From positions 4,628 to 16,723 of the forward strand of contig JAOZQX010000002.1 in assembly GCA_029931995.1 (NCBI GenBank): a stretch of 12,096 bases of DNA, written 5' to 3'. Source of the stretch: Bacteroidales bacterium. Lineage in GTDB: Bacteria > Bacteroidota > Bacteroidia > Bacteroidales > GCA-2711565. Positions 1-8,574 of this stretch are shown one piece after another; the first letter of the stretch is position 1; every line of letters starts with the position of its first letter. The translations under genes and the position numbers were made by a program. Below the pieces are notes generated by a model. It saw nothing but the letters and a program-made list of their open reading frames with translations. It had not been told where the DNA came from and made no database searches.

Positions 1-1226
1 GATATCACAGAAAAGGGCAGGAAATAAATCATAATGAATATGCTAATTATATAACCTTAAATTTTGAGCAAGATTCTGGTTTAAAGACAATATTTAACCA
101 AAACTTAGACCCAAATAGAATAATAAACGATCTCAGTTTATATAAAGGGCAAAGTATAAATGCTACTGATACTTTAATTTTCTTTGATGAAATTCAGGCT
201 GCTCCTGAAGCATTGACAAGCCTTAAATATTTTTATGAACAAGCACCTGAATATCATATAATAGCTGCAGGTTCTTTACTTGGAGTGAGTATTGGAAGAC
301 AAAGTAGCTTTCCAGTTGGAAAAGTAAATTTTATGACACTCTACCCCATGAATTTTATGGAGTATTTGTTTGCTTATGGCGAAGAATTGTTAGTTACAAA
401 ACTAAACCTATTTCAAAGGATAGAATCATTACCTGAGATATTACATGAAAAAATACTCACTCATTTTAAAATGTATTTATACCTTGGAGGAATGCCAGAG
501 GTTTTACAATCTTATCTCAATGAAAAAGATATAAATTCTGCAAGGAAAATTCAGAATGATATACTTAAAGCATACGAAAGAGATTTTTCAAAATATACTG
601 AGAACTCACAAGCAATTAAAACTTCAGAACTCTGGAATTCTATTCCTAACCAATTAGCTAAAGAAAATAAAAAGTTTAAATACAGTGGTGTTCGCAAAAG
701 AGCCCGAGCTCAGATGTTTGAACAAACAATAGAATGGCTAAAAAATGCTGGCTTAATAAATGTTATCTATAATATTGAATCTCCTAAAATTCCGTTAGCC
801 GGTTATGCTGATTACACAAAATTTAAAATATACTTACTGGATACTGGTTTATTAGGTGCAATGTTAAATCTAACATCTGATATCATTATAAAACCAATCG
901 ACTTATTTAAAGAGTATAATGGTGCTTTCATCGAAAATTATGCAGCTTCTGAGTTAGTTTCAACTCAGGATTATAAATTATACTATTGGACATCGAAAAG
1001 TGCAGCAGAAGTTGATTTCATCTTTCAATCTTCAAATAATATTTATCCTTTAGAAATTAAAAGCGGTACCAGTCTAACTATGAAGAGCTTGAAAAGTTAT
1101 AATGAAAAATATAGTCCTAAGCTAATCTTCAGGGCTTCTCCCAGAAATTTTATACAATCTGAGAACTTCATCAACATCCCTCTTTATGCTATTTCTATTA
1201 TTAATAATCTATTATTTAATAAATAA
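1..1226 (+). CDS. AAA-family ATPase with C-terminal DUF4143 domain, 5'-truncated by the window edge
   Basis: The reading frame is open from position 3, so the real start lies upstream; a TTG at 213 is not a credible start because conserved ATPase sequence precedes it. The Walker A loop is off the window. Walker B is visible as LIFFDEIQ (Asp-Glu codons 186-191), followed by the sensor-like segment IIAAGSLLG, typical of the AAA_14 domain. The second half matches DUF4143, including the segment LLDTGLLGA and, near the end, EVDFIF (from 1008) followed by LEIKSG (Glu at 1053, Lys at 1059). That spacing resembles a PD-(D/E)xK nuclease-type fold. The family is widespread, often present in many copies in Bacteroidota and archaea, and its function is not established. 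The DNA looks more A+T-rich than ileS (one sampled line each: about 27% versus 47% G+C), which fits an accessory gene. Its own terminator separates it from ileS. Confidence 0.88.
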   Translation, partial: YHRKGQEINHNEYANYITLNFEQDSGLKTIFNQNLDPNRIINDLSLYKGQSINATDTLIFFDEIQAAPEALTSLKYFYEQAPEYHIIAAGSLLGVSIGRQSSFPVGKVNFMTLYPMNFMEYLFAYGEELLVTKLNLFQRIESLPEILHEKILTHFKMYLYLGGMPEVLQSYLNEKDINSARKIQNDILKAYERDFSKYTENSQAIKTSELWNSIPNQLAKENKKFKYSGVRKRARAQMFEQTIEWLKNAGLINVIYNIESPKIPLAGYADYTKFKIYLLDTGLLGAMLNLTSDIIIKPIDLFKEYNGAFIENYAASELVSTQDYKLYYWTSKSAAEVDFIFQSSNNIYPLEIKSGTSLTMKSLKSYNEKYSPKLIFRASPRNFIQSENFINIPLYAISIINNLLFNK

Positions 1227-1252
1227 TATTTTTTCTGAACATATCAAAACAT

Positions 1253-1279
1253 AAAGCCGTGAAATTCACGGCTTTTTTT
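1253..1279 (+). terminator. Rho-independent terminator after the AAA/DUF4143 gene
   Basis: The arms AAAGCCGTG (1253-1261) and CACGGCTTT (1267-1275) form a 9-bp stem with a 5-base AAATT loop, and a run of seven T residues occupies 1273-1279. It lies 26 bases after the stop codon and insulates ileS from upstream transcription. Confidence 0.9.
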
Positions 1280-1360
1280 CATTTTATCCTAAATCTCTCA
1301 AATGAAATGATTCACAAACGAATAAGCTATTATGCCTATGGAGAATATCGTTTTTTTTCA

Positions 1361-1368
1361 TACTTTTG
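1361..1368 (+). promoter_or_regulatory. Bacteroidota-type -7 promoter element for ileS
   Basis: TACTTTTG matches the Bacteroidota -7 consensus TAnnTTTG exactly and lies 36 bases before the ileS start. I see no clear -33 TTTG element at the expected distance. The following bases, CAGCCC, probably include the transcription start. The resulting leader of about 30 bases is too short for a T-box or another tRNA-sensing leader. Confidence 0.65.
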
Positions 1369-1404
1369 CAGCCCATTTACTAAACTTAGAAATATCTTAA
1401 TTGA

Positions 1405-4400
1405 ATGAATACGAATAAAGTAAAATATCAAGAGTACAAAAAACTCGATTTATCGAGCATTGGAAAAGAAGTTGAAAAATACTGGGAAGAGAACAATATT
1501 TTTGATAAAAGCTTAGAAATTCGCGAAGGAAACAAGCCTTTTGTTTTTTACGAAGGACCTCCATCTGCCAATGGAATGCCCGGTATTCACCATGTGATGG
1601 CTCGTGCGATTAAAGATATTTTCTGTCGTTATAAAACCCTTAAAGGATTTTACGTAAAACGTAAAGCCGGTTGGGATACTCACGGACTACCCATCGAAAT
1701 TGCTACCGAAAAAACCCTTGGCATCACCAAAGAAGACATCGGAAAAAACATCAGCGTTGAGGATTATAACAAAGCCTGTCGAAAAGAGGTAATGAAACAT
1801 AAAGACAAATGGGACGACCTAACCAAGCGAATGGGTTATTGGGTAAATCTGGATGATCCCTACATTACCTTCGATAATAAATACATTGAAACCGTTTGGA
1901 ATCTTTTGCGAAAATTATACGACAAAGGTTTGCTTTATAAAGGATATTCTATCCAACCTTATTCGCCTGCTGCCGGAACCGGATTAAGTTCGCACGAATT
2001 AAATATGCCCGGTTGCTATCGCGATGTAAAAGATAATACTGTTGTTGCTCAATTTAAAGTTCAGAAAAATGAAAATTCTGAATTCTTATTTAAGGATGCT
2101 CATGGTGATGTATTTTTCTTGGCGTGGACGACCACCCCTTGGACTTTGCCTTCAAATACGGCACTGGCAGTGGGTAAAAAAGTCGATTATGTAAAAACTC
2201 AAACCTTTAACGCCTATACAAATCAACCAATTACAGTTATCCTAGCCAAAGAATTAGTTGGCAAATATTTTCCTGAGAAAAATGCAGAATTGAAATTGGA
2301 AGAGTATGAAGCAGGTCAAAAAGCCATTCCTTTCAAAATTGTTGATGAGTTTAAAGGAAAAGAATTAAAAGACATTCGTTACGAACAATTATTGCCTTAT
2401 GCTCAACCTGAAGAAGGAGATGCATTCAAAGTTTTGATTGGCGATTTTGTAACCACCGAAGACGGAACCGGAATTGTTCACCTTGCTCCAAGTTTTGGTG
2501 CCGACGATTTTAGAGTTGCCAAAGAAAATGGAATCGGATCGTTAACCTTGGTTAACAAGCAAGGAAAATTTACCGAAGAGATGGGTGAGTTTGCCGGACG
2601 CTATGTGAAAAACGAATACGATAAAGATTATGATCCAAAAAGTAAGGAGAGTGTTGATATCGATATTATCGTAAAACTGAAAAAAGAGAACTTAGCGTTT
2701 AAAACCGAAAAATACGCTCACAGCTATCCGCATTGTTGGAGAACCGATAAACCGATTTTATATTATCCATTGGATTCGTGGTTCATAAAAACTACCGCTT
2801 TTAAAGAACGCATGTTGGAATTGAACAACACTATCAACTGGAAACCTGAATCAACCGGAACAGGCCGTTTTGGAAACTGGCTGGAAAACTTGGTTGACTG
2901 GAATCTTTCTCGTTCTCGTTATTGGGGCGTTGGTTTACCAATTTGGACAAGCGAAGATAGGGAAGAACAAATTTGTATCGGCTCGGCCAAAGAACTAAAA
3001 GAAGAAATTGAAAAATCAATTGAAGCCGGATTTATGACTGAAAATCCAATGGCTGATTTTGATCCGGATAATATGTCTGCCGAAAATTACGATACCTTCG
3101 ATTTCCACCGTCCGTATATCGACGAAATTACCTTAGTTTCGAAAAATGGAAAGAAATTGTTCCGTGAGCCTGACTTGATTGATGTTTGGTTTGATTCAGG
3201 ATCAATGCCTTATGCACAATTCCATTTCCCTTTCGAGAATATGGAAGAATTTGAAAGCAGTTTTCCTGCTGATTTCATTGCCGAAGGAGTTGACCAAACC
3301 CGTGGATGGTTCTTTACCATGCATGCCATTGCAGTAATGTTGTTTGATTCGGTTTCGTACAAAACCTGTGTATCGAACGGATTGGTTCTGGACAAAAGCG
3401 GGAACAAAATTTCGAATCGTTTGAACAATGCTGTTGATCCTTTTGAGACTATTGATAAATACGGACCTGATGCCTTACGCTGGTATATGATCACCAATGC
3501 ACAGCCTTGGGATAACTTAAAATTTGACATAAACGGTGTGGTTGAAGTTATGCGTAAATTCTTCGGCACCCTTTACAATACTTATTCTTTCTTCGCGCTT
3601 TACGCCAATATCGATGGCTTTAATTATAGCGAAGAAGAAATGCCAATTGAAAAACGTCCGGAAATTGATCGTTGGATTTTATCCGAATTAAATACGCTCA
3701 TCAAAAAAGTTGATGAGTCTTATAATGATTACGAACCAACCAAAGCAGGACGCGCCATTCAGGAATTTGTGGATGAACATTTAAGTAATTGGTATGTTCG
3801 ATTATCGCGCCGTAGGTTTTGGAAAGGAAGCTATAGCGATGATAAAATTTCGGCTTACCAAACTTTGTATCGTTGCCTGGAAACCATTGCACAATTAGCT
3901 TCACCGATTGCTCCATTTTTTGCTGACCGCTTATTTATCGATTTAAACAAAGTTAGCGGACGTAATAAATTGGAATCAATTCACTTGACTGATTTTACAG
4001 TTGCCGATGAATCAATGATTGATAAAGATTTAGAAGAACGCATGCAGTTGGCACAAAAAATTTCGTCAATGGTTCTTTCTTTACGGAAGAAAACAAACAA
4101 TCGTGTTCGCCAGCCATTAAATAAAATCATGATTCCTGTGTTGGATAAAAAATTCATGAAACAGGTTCAGGCGATTGAATCTTTAATTTTATCGGAAGTA
4201 AATGTTAAAGAAATTGAATACTTGACAGACGATGCCGGAATTTTGGTTAAAAAGATCAAGCCTAACTTCAAAACTTTAGGTCCGAAATATGGTAAAATCA
4301 TGAAGCAAATTGCCGCAGCTGTGAATGCATTTGATCAGGATGCAATTGCAAAAATTGAAGCTGAAGGTAATTATTCCTTGGATATTAATGGGCAAGCTGT

Positions 4401-4779
4401 TGAATTAACACTGGCTGATGTGGATATTCTTACTGAGGATATTCCGGGTTGGGTGGTTGCCAATATGGATCGTTTAACCGTTGCACTCGATATTACTATT
4501 ACCGATGAATTGAAGTCGGAAGGAATGGCTCGTGAAATTATTAACCGCATCCAGAACTATCGTAAAGATCAAAAATTTGAGGTTACAGATAAGATCAATC
4601 TGACCATCGAAAAAAACACTTTAATTGAACAATCAATAATTGATAATAATTCCTATATTTGTTCGGAAACTTTAGCAAAATCACTCGAATTAGTTGATAA
4701 AATTGAGGATGATGAAAAAATCGAGATCGATTTAATAGACGAGATCAAGGCCCGCTTATTGATCGCAAAAGCTGATTAA
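1405..4779 (+). CDS. ileS: Isoleucyl-tRNA synthetase (IleRS, type 2-like)
   Basis: Cytoplasmic class I aminoacyl-tRNA synthetase that charges tRNA-Ile with isoleucine and edits misactivated valine. The 1124-residue length fits the longer type 2 (eukaryote-like) IleRS. The HIGH region is PPSANGMPGIHH, with the motif itself GIHH at residues 60-63. The CP1 editing domain shows the threonine-rich WTTTPWTLPSN (241-251) and GTGIVHLAPSFGADD (354-368). The catalytic core continues with DVWFDSGS (593-600) and EGVDQTRGWFF (627 onward). The KMSKS loop reads KISNR (668-672), lacking the second lysine. The anticodon-binding helical domain starts near residue 750, and a long C-terminal region follows. The ATG at 1405 is the first in-frame start after the promoter and has no Shine-Dalgarno sequence, as is usual in this phylum. 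The dksA-like gene follows after 47 bases and is probably co-transcribed. Apart from the two active-site motifs the protein looks intact. Confidence 0.98.
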   Translation: MNTNKVKYQEYKKLDLSSIGKEVEKYWEENNIFDKSLEIREGNKPFVFYEGPPSANGMPGIHHVMARAIKDIFCRYKTLKGFYVKRKAGWDTHGLPIEIATEKTLGITKEDIGKNISVEDYNKACRKEVMKHKDKWDDLTKRMGYWVNLDDPYITFDNKYIETVWNLLRKLYDKGLLYKGYSIQPYSPAAGTGLSSHELNMPGCYRDVKDNTVVAQFKVQKNENSEFLFKDAHGDVFFLAWTTTPWTLPSNTALAVGKKVDYVKTQTFNAYTNQPITVILAKELVGKYFPEKNAELKLEEYEAGQKAIPFKIVDEFKGKELKDIRYEQLLPYAQPEEGDAFKVLIGDFVTTEDGTGIVHLAPSFGADDFRVAKENGIGSLTLVNKQGKFTEEMGEFAGRYVKNEYDKDYDPKSKESVDIDIIVKLKKENLAFKTEKYAHSYPHCWRTDKPILYYPLDSWFIKTTAFKERMLELNNTINWKPESTGTGRFGNWLENLVDWNLSRSRYWGVGLPIWTSEDREEQICIGSAKELKEEIEKSIEAGFMTENPMADFDPDNMSAENYDTFDFHRPYIDEITLVSKNGKKLFREPDLIDVWFDSGSMPYAQFHFPFENMEEFESSFPADFIAEGVDQTRGWFFTMHAIAVMLFDSVSYKTCVSNGLVLDKSGNKISNRLNNAVDPFETIDKYGPDALRWYMITNAQPWDNLKFDINGVVEVMRKFFGTLYNTYSFFALYANIDGFNYSEEEMPIEKRPEIDRWILSELNTLIKKVDESYNDYEPTKAGRAIQEFVDEHLSNWYVRLSRRRFWKGSYSDDKISAYQTLYRCLETIAQLASPIAPFFADRLFIDLNKVSGRNKLESIHLTDFTVADESMIDKDLEERMQLAQKISSMVLSLRKKTNNRVRQPLNKIMIPVLDKKFMKQVQAIESLILSEVNVKEIEYLTDDAGILVKKIKPNFKTLGPKYGKIMKQIAAAVNAFDQDAIAKIEAEGNYSLDINGQAVELTLADVDILTEDIPGWVVANMDRLTVALDITITDELKSEGMAREIINRIQNYRKDQKFEVTDKINLTIEKNTLIEQSIIDNNSYICSETLAKSLELVDKIEDDEKIEIDLIDEIKARLLIAKAD

Positions 4780-4826
4780 AATATAAAGTTTTTCGAAATT
4801 ATTAGGATTAACTAAAATTTGAAGCC

Positions 4827-5213
4827 ATGGAAAAGAAAGACAGCGCTAAAACCAGATTCTCTGATAAAGAGCTTGTAGAATTCAAAGAGCTTATTCAAGA
4901 AAAGTTGGAGAAAGCAAATAAAGATTTGGTATTGCTTACCGAAGCCTATACCAATCACAATGACCACGGCACCAACGATACCTCTCCTACTTTTAAAGTA
5001 TTGGAAGAAGGACATAATGTTTTATCAAAAGAGGAAAATAGCCGATTAGCTGCCCGTCAGCAAAAGTTTATTAATAATCTGGAAAATGCGTTGATCCGCA
5101 TTGAAAATAAAACCTATGGTATTTGCAGGGTAACTGGGAAATTAATTTCGAAAGAACGCTTAAGAAGTGTACCTCATGCTACACTTAGCATTGATGCAAA
5201 ATTGAAACAATAA
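4827..5213 (+). CDS. DksA/TraR-family protein with degenerate zinc finger
   Basis: A 128-residue protein of the DksA/TraR family, whose members enter the RNA polymerase secondary channel and modulate transcription. Residues 10-95 are strongly charged and predicted helical, consistent with the paired-helix coiled coil. A conserved C-terminal segment starts at YGICRVTGKLI (97-107) and continues through RLRSVPHATLSI (111-122). This aligns with the DksA zinc finger, but Cys100 is the only cysteine: the second ligand is Thr103 and the third is probably Ser121, so zinc binding as in DksA is unlikely. The DxxDxA tip motif of E. coli DksA is also missing; the middle has NDHGTNDTSPTF. I recall similar cysteine-poor relatives beside ileS and lspA in other Bacteroidota, so this is probably a lineage form rather than a decayed gene. 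Whether it responds with ppGpp cannot be told. The gene lies 47 bases after ileS and ends in a hairpin. Confidence 0.88.
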   Translation: MEKKDSAKTRFSDKELVEFKELIQEKLEKANKDLVLLTEAYTNHNDHGTNDTSPTFKVLEEGHNVLSKEENSRLAARQQKFINNLENALIRIENKTYGICRVTGKLISKERLRSVPHATLSIDAKLKQ

Positions 5214-5239
5214 AATAATAAATTTATAGATTTAGATAG

Positions 5240-5272
5240 AGAAGTAATCTGCCTGACTGATTACTTCTTTTT
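5240..5272 (+). terminator. Hairpin terminator or attenuator between the dksA-like gene and lspA
   Basis: AGAAGTAATC (5240-5249) and GATTACTTCT (5259-5268) pair perfectly over 10 bp around a 9-base loop, followed by five T residues (5268-5272). It ends only 16 bases before the lspA start codon. That leaves no room for a promoter between them, so lspA must be read through it or started just before it. Confidence 0.75.
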
Positions 5273-5288
5273 CATTTAAAATAAAAGA

Positions 5289-5909
5289 ATGCTTAAAAAA
5301 TCGCTCATTATAATAATTGCAATCCTAGTTGTTGATCAAATCTTAAAATTCTGGATTAAAACCAATATGCACCTCGGCGAAGAAATTCATATGCTGGGCA
5401 GTTGGTTCATCATTCATTTTACTGAAAACGAAGGTATGGCCTTTGGTTTTAAATTTGCCGGAGATTATGGAAAACTCGCCTTAAGTATTTTTAGAATAAT
5501 TGCCATTGCAGCCATTGGGTATTATTTATGGTCATTGATTAAACGCGAAGAAAACAAAACTTTCATTATCAGCATTGCAGTAATTTTTGCCGGAGCCCTT
5601 GGAAATATGATCGATTCGGCTTTCTACGGTCTAATTTTTTCATCCAGCAATTATCATGAAGTTGCAAGATTTATGCCCGAAGGTGGTGGCTATACCCCAT
5701 TTCTTTATGGAAAAGTTGTTGACATGTTTTATTTCCCAATTATTCAAACCAATTATCCTGAATGGTTTCCTTTATTAAGTGGTCAACGTTTTATTTTTTT
5801 CAGACCCGTATTTAACATTGCCGATTCGGCCATCACTGTAGGTGTTACGCTGTTGATTATATCTCAATGGACATCATTATTCAAAAAGAAAGCAGCAGCC
5901 TCAGCATAA
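5289..5909 (+). CDS. lspA: Lipoprotein signal peptidase (signal peptidase II)
   Basis: Inner-membrane aspartyl protease that cleaves the signal peptide of prolipoproteins after lipidation of the conserved cysteine. The family signatures appear in order: VVDQILKFWIK (14-24) in the first membrane helix, TENEGMAFG (45-53), GALGNMID (102-109), then the two catalytic aspartates, Asp145 in KVVDMF and Asp179 in FNIADSAI. Four membrane segments are apparent. At 206 residues it is longer than the roughly 160 of E. coli. The extra length is a loop of about 30 residues between GNMID and the first catalytic aspartate, and another stretch before NIAD, which I recall from other Bacteroidota LspA proteins. 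The C-terminus is lysine- and alanine-rich. The gene follows ileS and the dksA-like gene in the usual order for the phylum, but a hairpin lies directly upstream. LspA would process the lipoprotein encoded at 7902-8405. Confidence 0.96.
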   Translation: MLKKSLIIIIAILVVDQILKFWIKTNMHLGEEIHMLGSWFIIHFTENEGMAFGFKFAGDYGKLALSIFRIIAIAAIGYYLWSLIKREENKTFIISIAVIFAGALGNMIDSAFYGLIFSSSNYHEVARFMPEGGGYTPFLYGKVVDMFYFPIIQTNYPEWFPLLSGQRFIFFRPVFNIADSAITVGVTLLIISQWTSLFKKKAAASA

Positions 5910-5971
5910 AGAATTTGAATTGCTTAACAAAAAAATGAGATTAAACATATTTAAAGAATAAGATACTTTCT

Positions 5972-5979
5972 TATCTTTG
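5972..5979 (+). promoter_or_regulatory. Bacteroidota-type -7 promoter element for atpD-atpC
   Basis: TATCTTTG is an exact match to TAnnTTTG and is followed by CAC, a common setting for the start site in this phylum. It lies 23 bases before the atpD ATG, giving a very short leader. No clear -33 TTTG is visible. It makes atpD-atpC a unit independent of lspA. Confidence 0.65.
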
Positions 5980-5996
5980 CACAAAATTTTAATTGA

Positions 5997-7511
<1,515 letters not shown>

Positions 7512-7514
7512 ACC

Positions 7515-7751
7515 ATGAACATCGAGATAATAACTCCAGATAAAACACTTTTTGAAGGAACAGCTACGCTGGTTCAATTACCCGGTATTGACGGTTCTTT
7601 TGAGATCTTAAATAATCACGCTCCATTAATTTCTGTTTTAGGTAAAGGAAAAATCAAGATTGAAAAAGGGAAAAACCAAATTGAGTTTTTTGAAGTCAAT
7701 GGAGGGGTCGTTGAAGTGTTAAAAAACAAAATATTAATTTTAGCCGAATAA
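7515..7751 (+). CDS. atpC: F-type ATP synthase subunit epsilon, short form
   Basis: Central-stalk subunit that links gamma to the c-ring. The 78 residues cover only the N-terminal beta-sandwich: it opens with IEIITPDKTLFEG (3-15), then LPGIDGSFEILNNHAPLIS, the family hallmark, and ends with KILILAE. The C-terminal two-helix domain of the roughly 139-residue E. coli protein is absent. The reading frame ends in two consecutive TAA codons and a terminator follows at once, so this is a natural end, not a frameshift; short epsilons of about 80 residues are usual in Bacteroidota. Without the C-terminal helices this subunit cannot insert into F1 to block ATP hydrolysis as the E. coli one does, so any inhibition of ATPase activity must come from elsewhere. 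It is 3 bases downstream of atpD and in the same transcript. Confidence 0.96.
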   Translation: MNIEIITPDKTLFEGTATLVQLPGIDGSFEILNNHAPLISVLGKGKIKIEKGKNQIEFFEVNGGVVEVLKNKILILAE

Positions 7752-7752
7752 T

Positions 7753-7786
7753 AAAAAAACCCTCGATTTTGTCGAGGGTTTTTTTT
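7753..7786. terminator. Bidirectional terminator between atpC and the convergent lipoprotein gene
   Basis: CCCTCGA (7760-7766) pairs with TCGAGGG (7772-7778) around the 5-base loop TTTTG. The stem is flanked by seven A residues on the left and eight T residues (7779-7786) on the right. Because both flanks can supply a U tract, it can end the atpD-atpC transcript on the plus strand and also the minus-strand lipoprotein transcript, whose stop is at 7902. The 115 bases between it and that stop hold nothing else I can identify. Confidence 0.92.
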
Positions 7787-7901
7787 ATATCCTTAAATTA
7801 GTTGACAACTCTTTCACAAGCTACCAGTAATATTCTATAGGTTCAAACTTCCGTTAACTATAAAATATTAAAAGCAACTTCTAGATTCTACATGCTCTTT
7901 A

Positions 7902-8405
7902 CTAATAAACTTCTTTCAATTGAGCCTCGGCCGGAATAGATAAATGACCTTGAACTAAAAGCCATTTCCCTTCTATTTTTTCAAGAATCCCTGTAAAACG
8001 AATCCCGCTAAAACTCTTAGCTTCATCATTATAAATAAAATTATAATTCATAATTTCACTAAACCAAGCCGTATTAGCAGTCTCATTCAAACGAATATTC
8101 TGCTCACTTACCACAATAAAAGTTTCTTTAAATGCTTCAAACTGGTGTTTAAAAGCTTCTTCTATTTGGCTCCAGCCAATTAATTTTTCATCTGAATCGG
8201 TTCCAATTAAAACGATGTTTTCATTTGCAGCCCAAATGGTTTCAATCAGGCTAAAGTTCTGTTCTTCATTTGCTATAACATATTGATCAAGTACAGCTTG
8301 AACTAAATCTGTTTCGGCTTTTATATCAATAATTTCCTCTTCTTGAAATCCACAGGAAGAAAGAACCAATGCTATAACAAACATTAATAATAAACTCTTT
8401 TTCAT
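7902..8405 (-). CDS. Predicted lipoprotein with NTF2/SnoaL-like (DUF4440-type) domain
   Basis: From the ATG at 8405 the protein has 167 residues and begins with a clear lipoprotein signal: MKK, a hydrophobic stretch, and the lipobox LSSC (15-18, Cys18). An ATG at 8438 in the same frame would add 11 residues before the signal peptide, including MEAALFKKF, so I prefer 8405. The mature protein starts CGFQEEE; an acidic stretch just after the cysteine resembles the surface-export signals described for Bacteroidota lipoproteins, so it may be exposed on the cell surface. The rest resembles a SnoaL/NTF2-like fold: a helical start, IGTDSDEKLIGW, AWFSEIMNYNF, and the closing pair FTGILEKIEGKWLLVQGHLSIP. 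Such domains bind small molecules or act as enzymes; substrate and role cannot be predicted. It lies opposite to the ATP synthase genes and divides them. A functional link to the synthase is not shown by the sequence. Confidence 0.82.
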   Translation of the reverse strand: MKKSLLLMFVIALVLSSCGFQEEEIIDIKAETDLVQAVLDQYVIANEEQNFSLIETIWAANENIVLIGTDSDEKLIGWSQIEEAFKHQFEAFKETFIVVSEQNIRLNETANTAWFSEIMNYNFIYNDEAKSFSGIRFTGILEKIEGKWLLVQGHLSIPAEAQLKEVY

Positions 8406-8566
8406 AACAATAAATTTTTTGAATAATGCAGCTTCCATAAATATAAGAAAAAATCTCTAAAAAACAAACGAAACAAGTAAGGATATATTTAAGTAGATGC
8501 AAAAACTATACATCTAGGTTTTTAAATAATTTCATCAAAAAGCTTCTCTAATTCACTAATTATTCG

Positions 8567-8574
8567 TAAAATTG
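8567..8574 (+). promoter_or_regulatory. Probable -7 promoter element for the atpB operon
   Basis: TAAAATTG matches TAnnTTTG at all fixed positions but one. The downstream GCAGCCT closely resembles the sequence after the ileS -7 box (GCAGCCC). It lies 31 bases before atpB in the divergent region between atpB and the lipoprotein gene. No -33 element is clear. Confidence 0.5.

Noticed and set aside
1227-1404. Possible tRNA-sensing leader or small gene before ileS.
   Set aside because: The promoter lies only 36 bases before the start, leaving no space for a T-box, and the rest of the gap holds just the terminator and A+T-rich sequence with no credible reading frame.
3210-3569. Long minus-strand open frame opposite ileS.
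   Set aside because: It lies wholly within a conserved coding region, has no recognisable domain and no promoter, and is best explained as a shadow of ileS codons.
8406-8438. Longer start of the lipoprotein gene at 8438.
   Set aside because: It would put 11 residues in front of a complete signal peptide that already begins with MKK; the start at 8405 is the normal form.
8471-8503. Possible minus-strand promoter for the lipoprotein gene (TTTG at 8503-8500 and TACTTGTT at 8478-8471, read on the minus strand, about 20 bases apart).
   Set aside because: The -33-like box and spacing fit, but the -7 box departs from TAnnTTTG in its core, so I do not list it as a feature.
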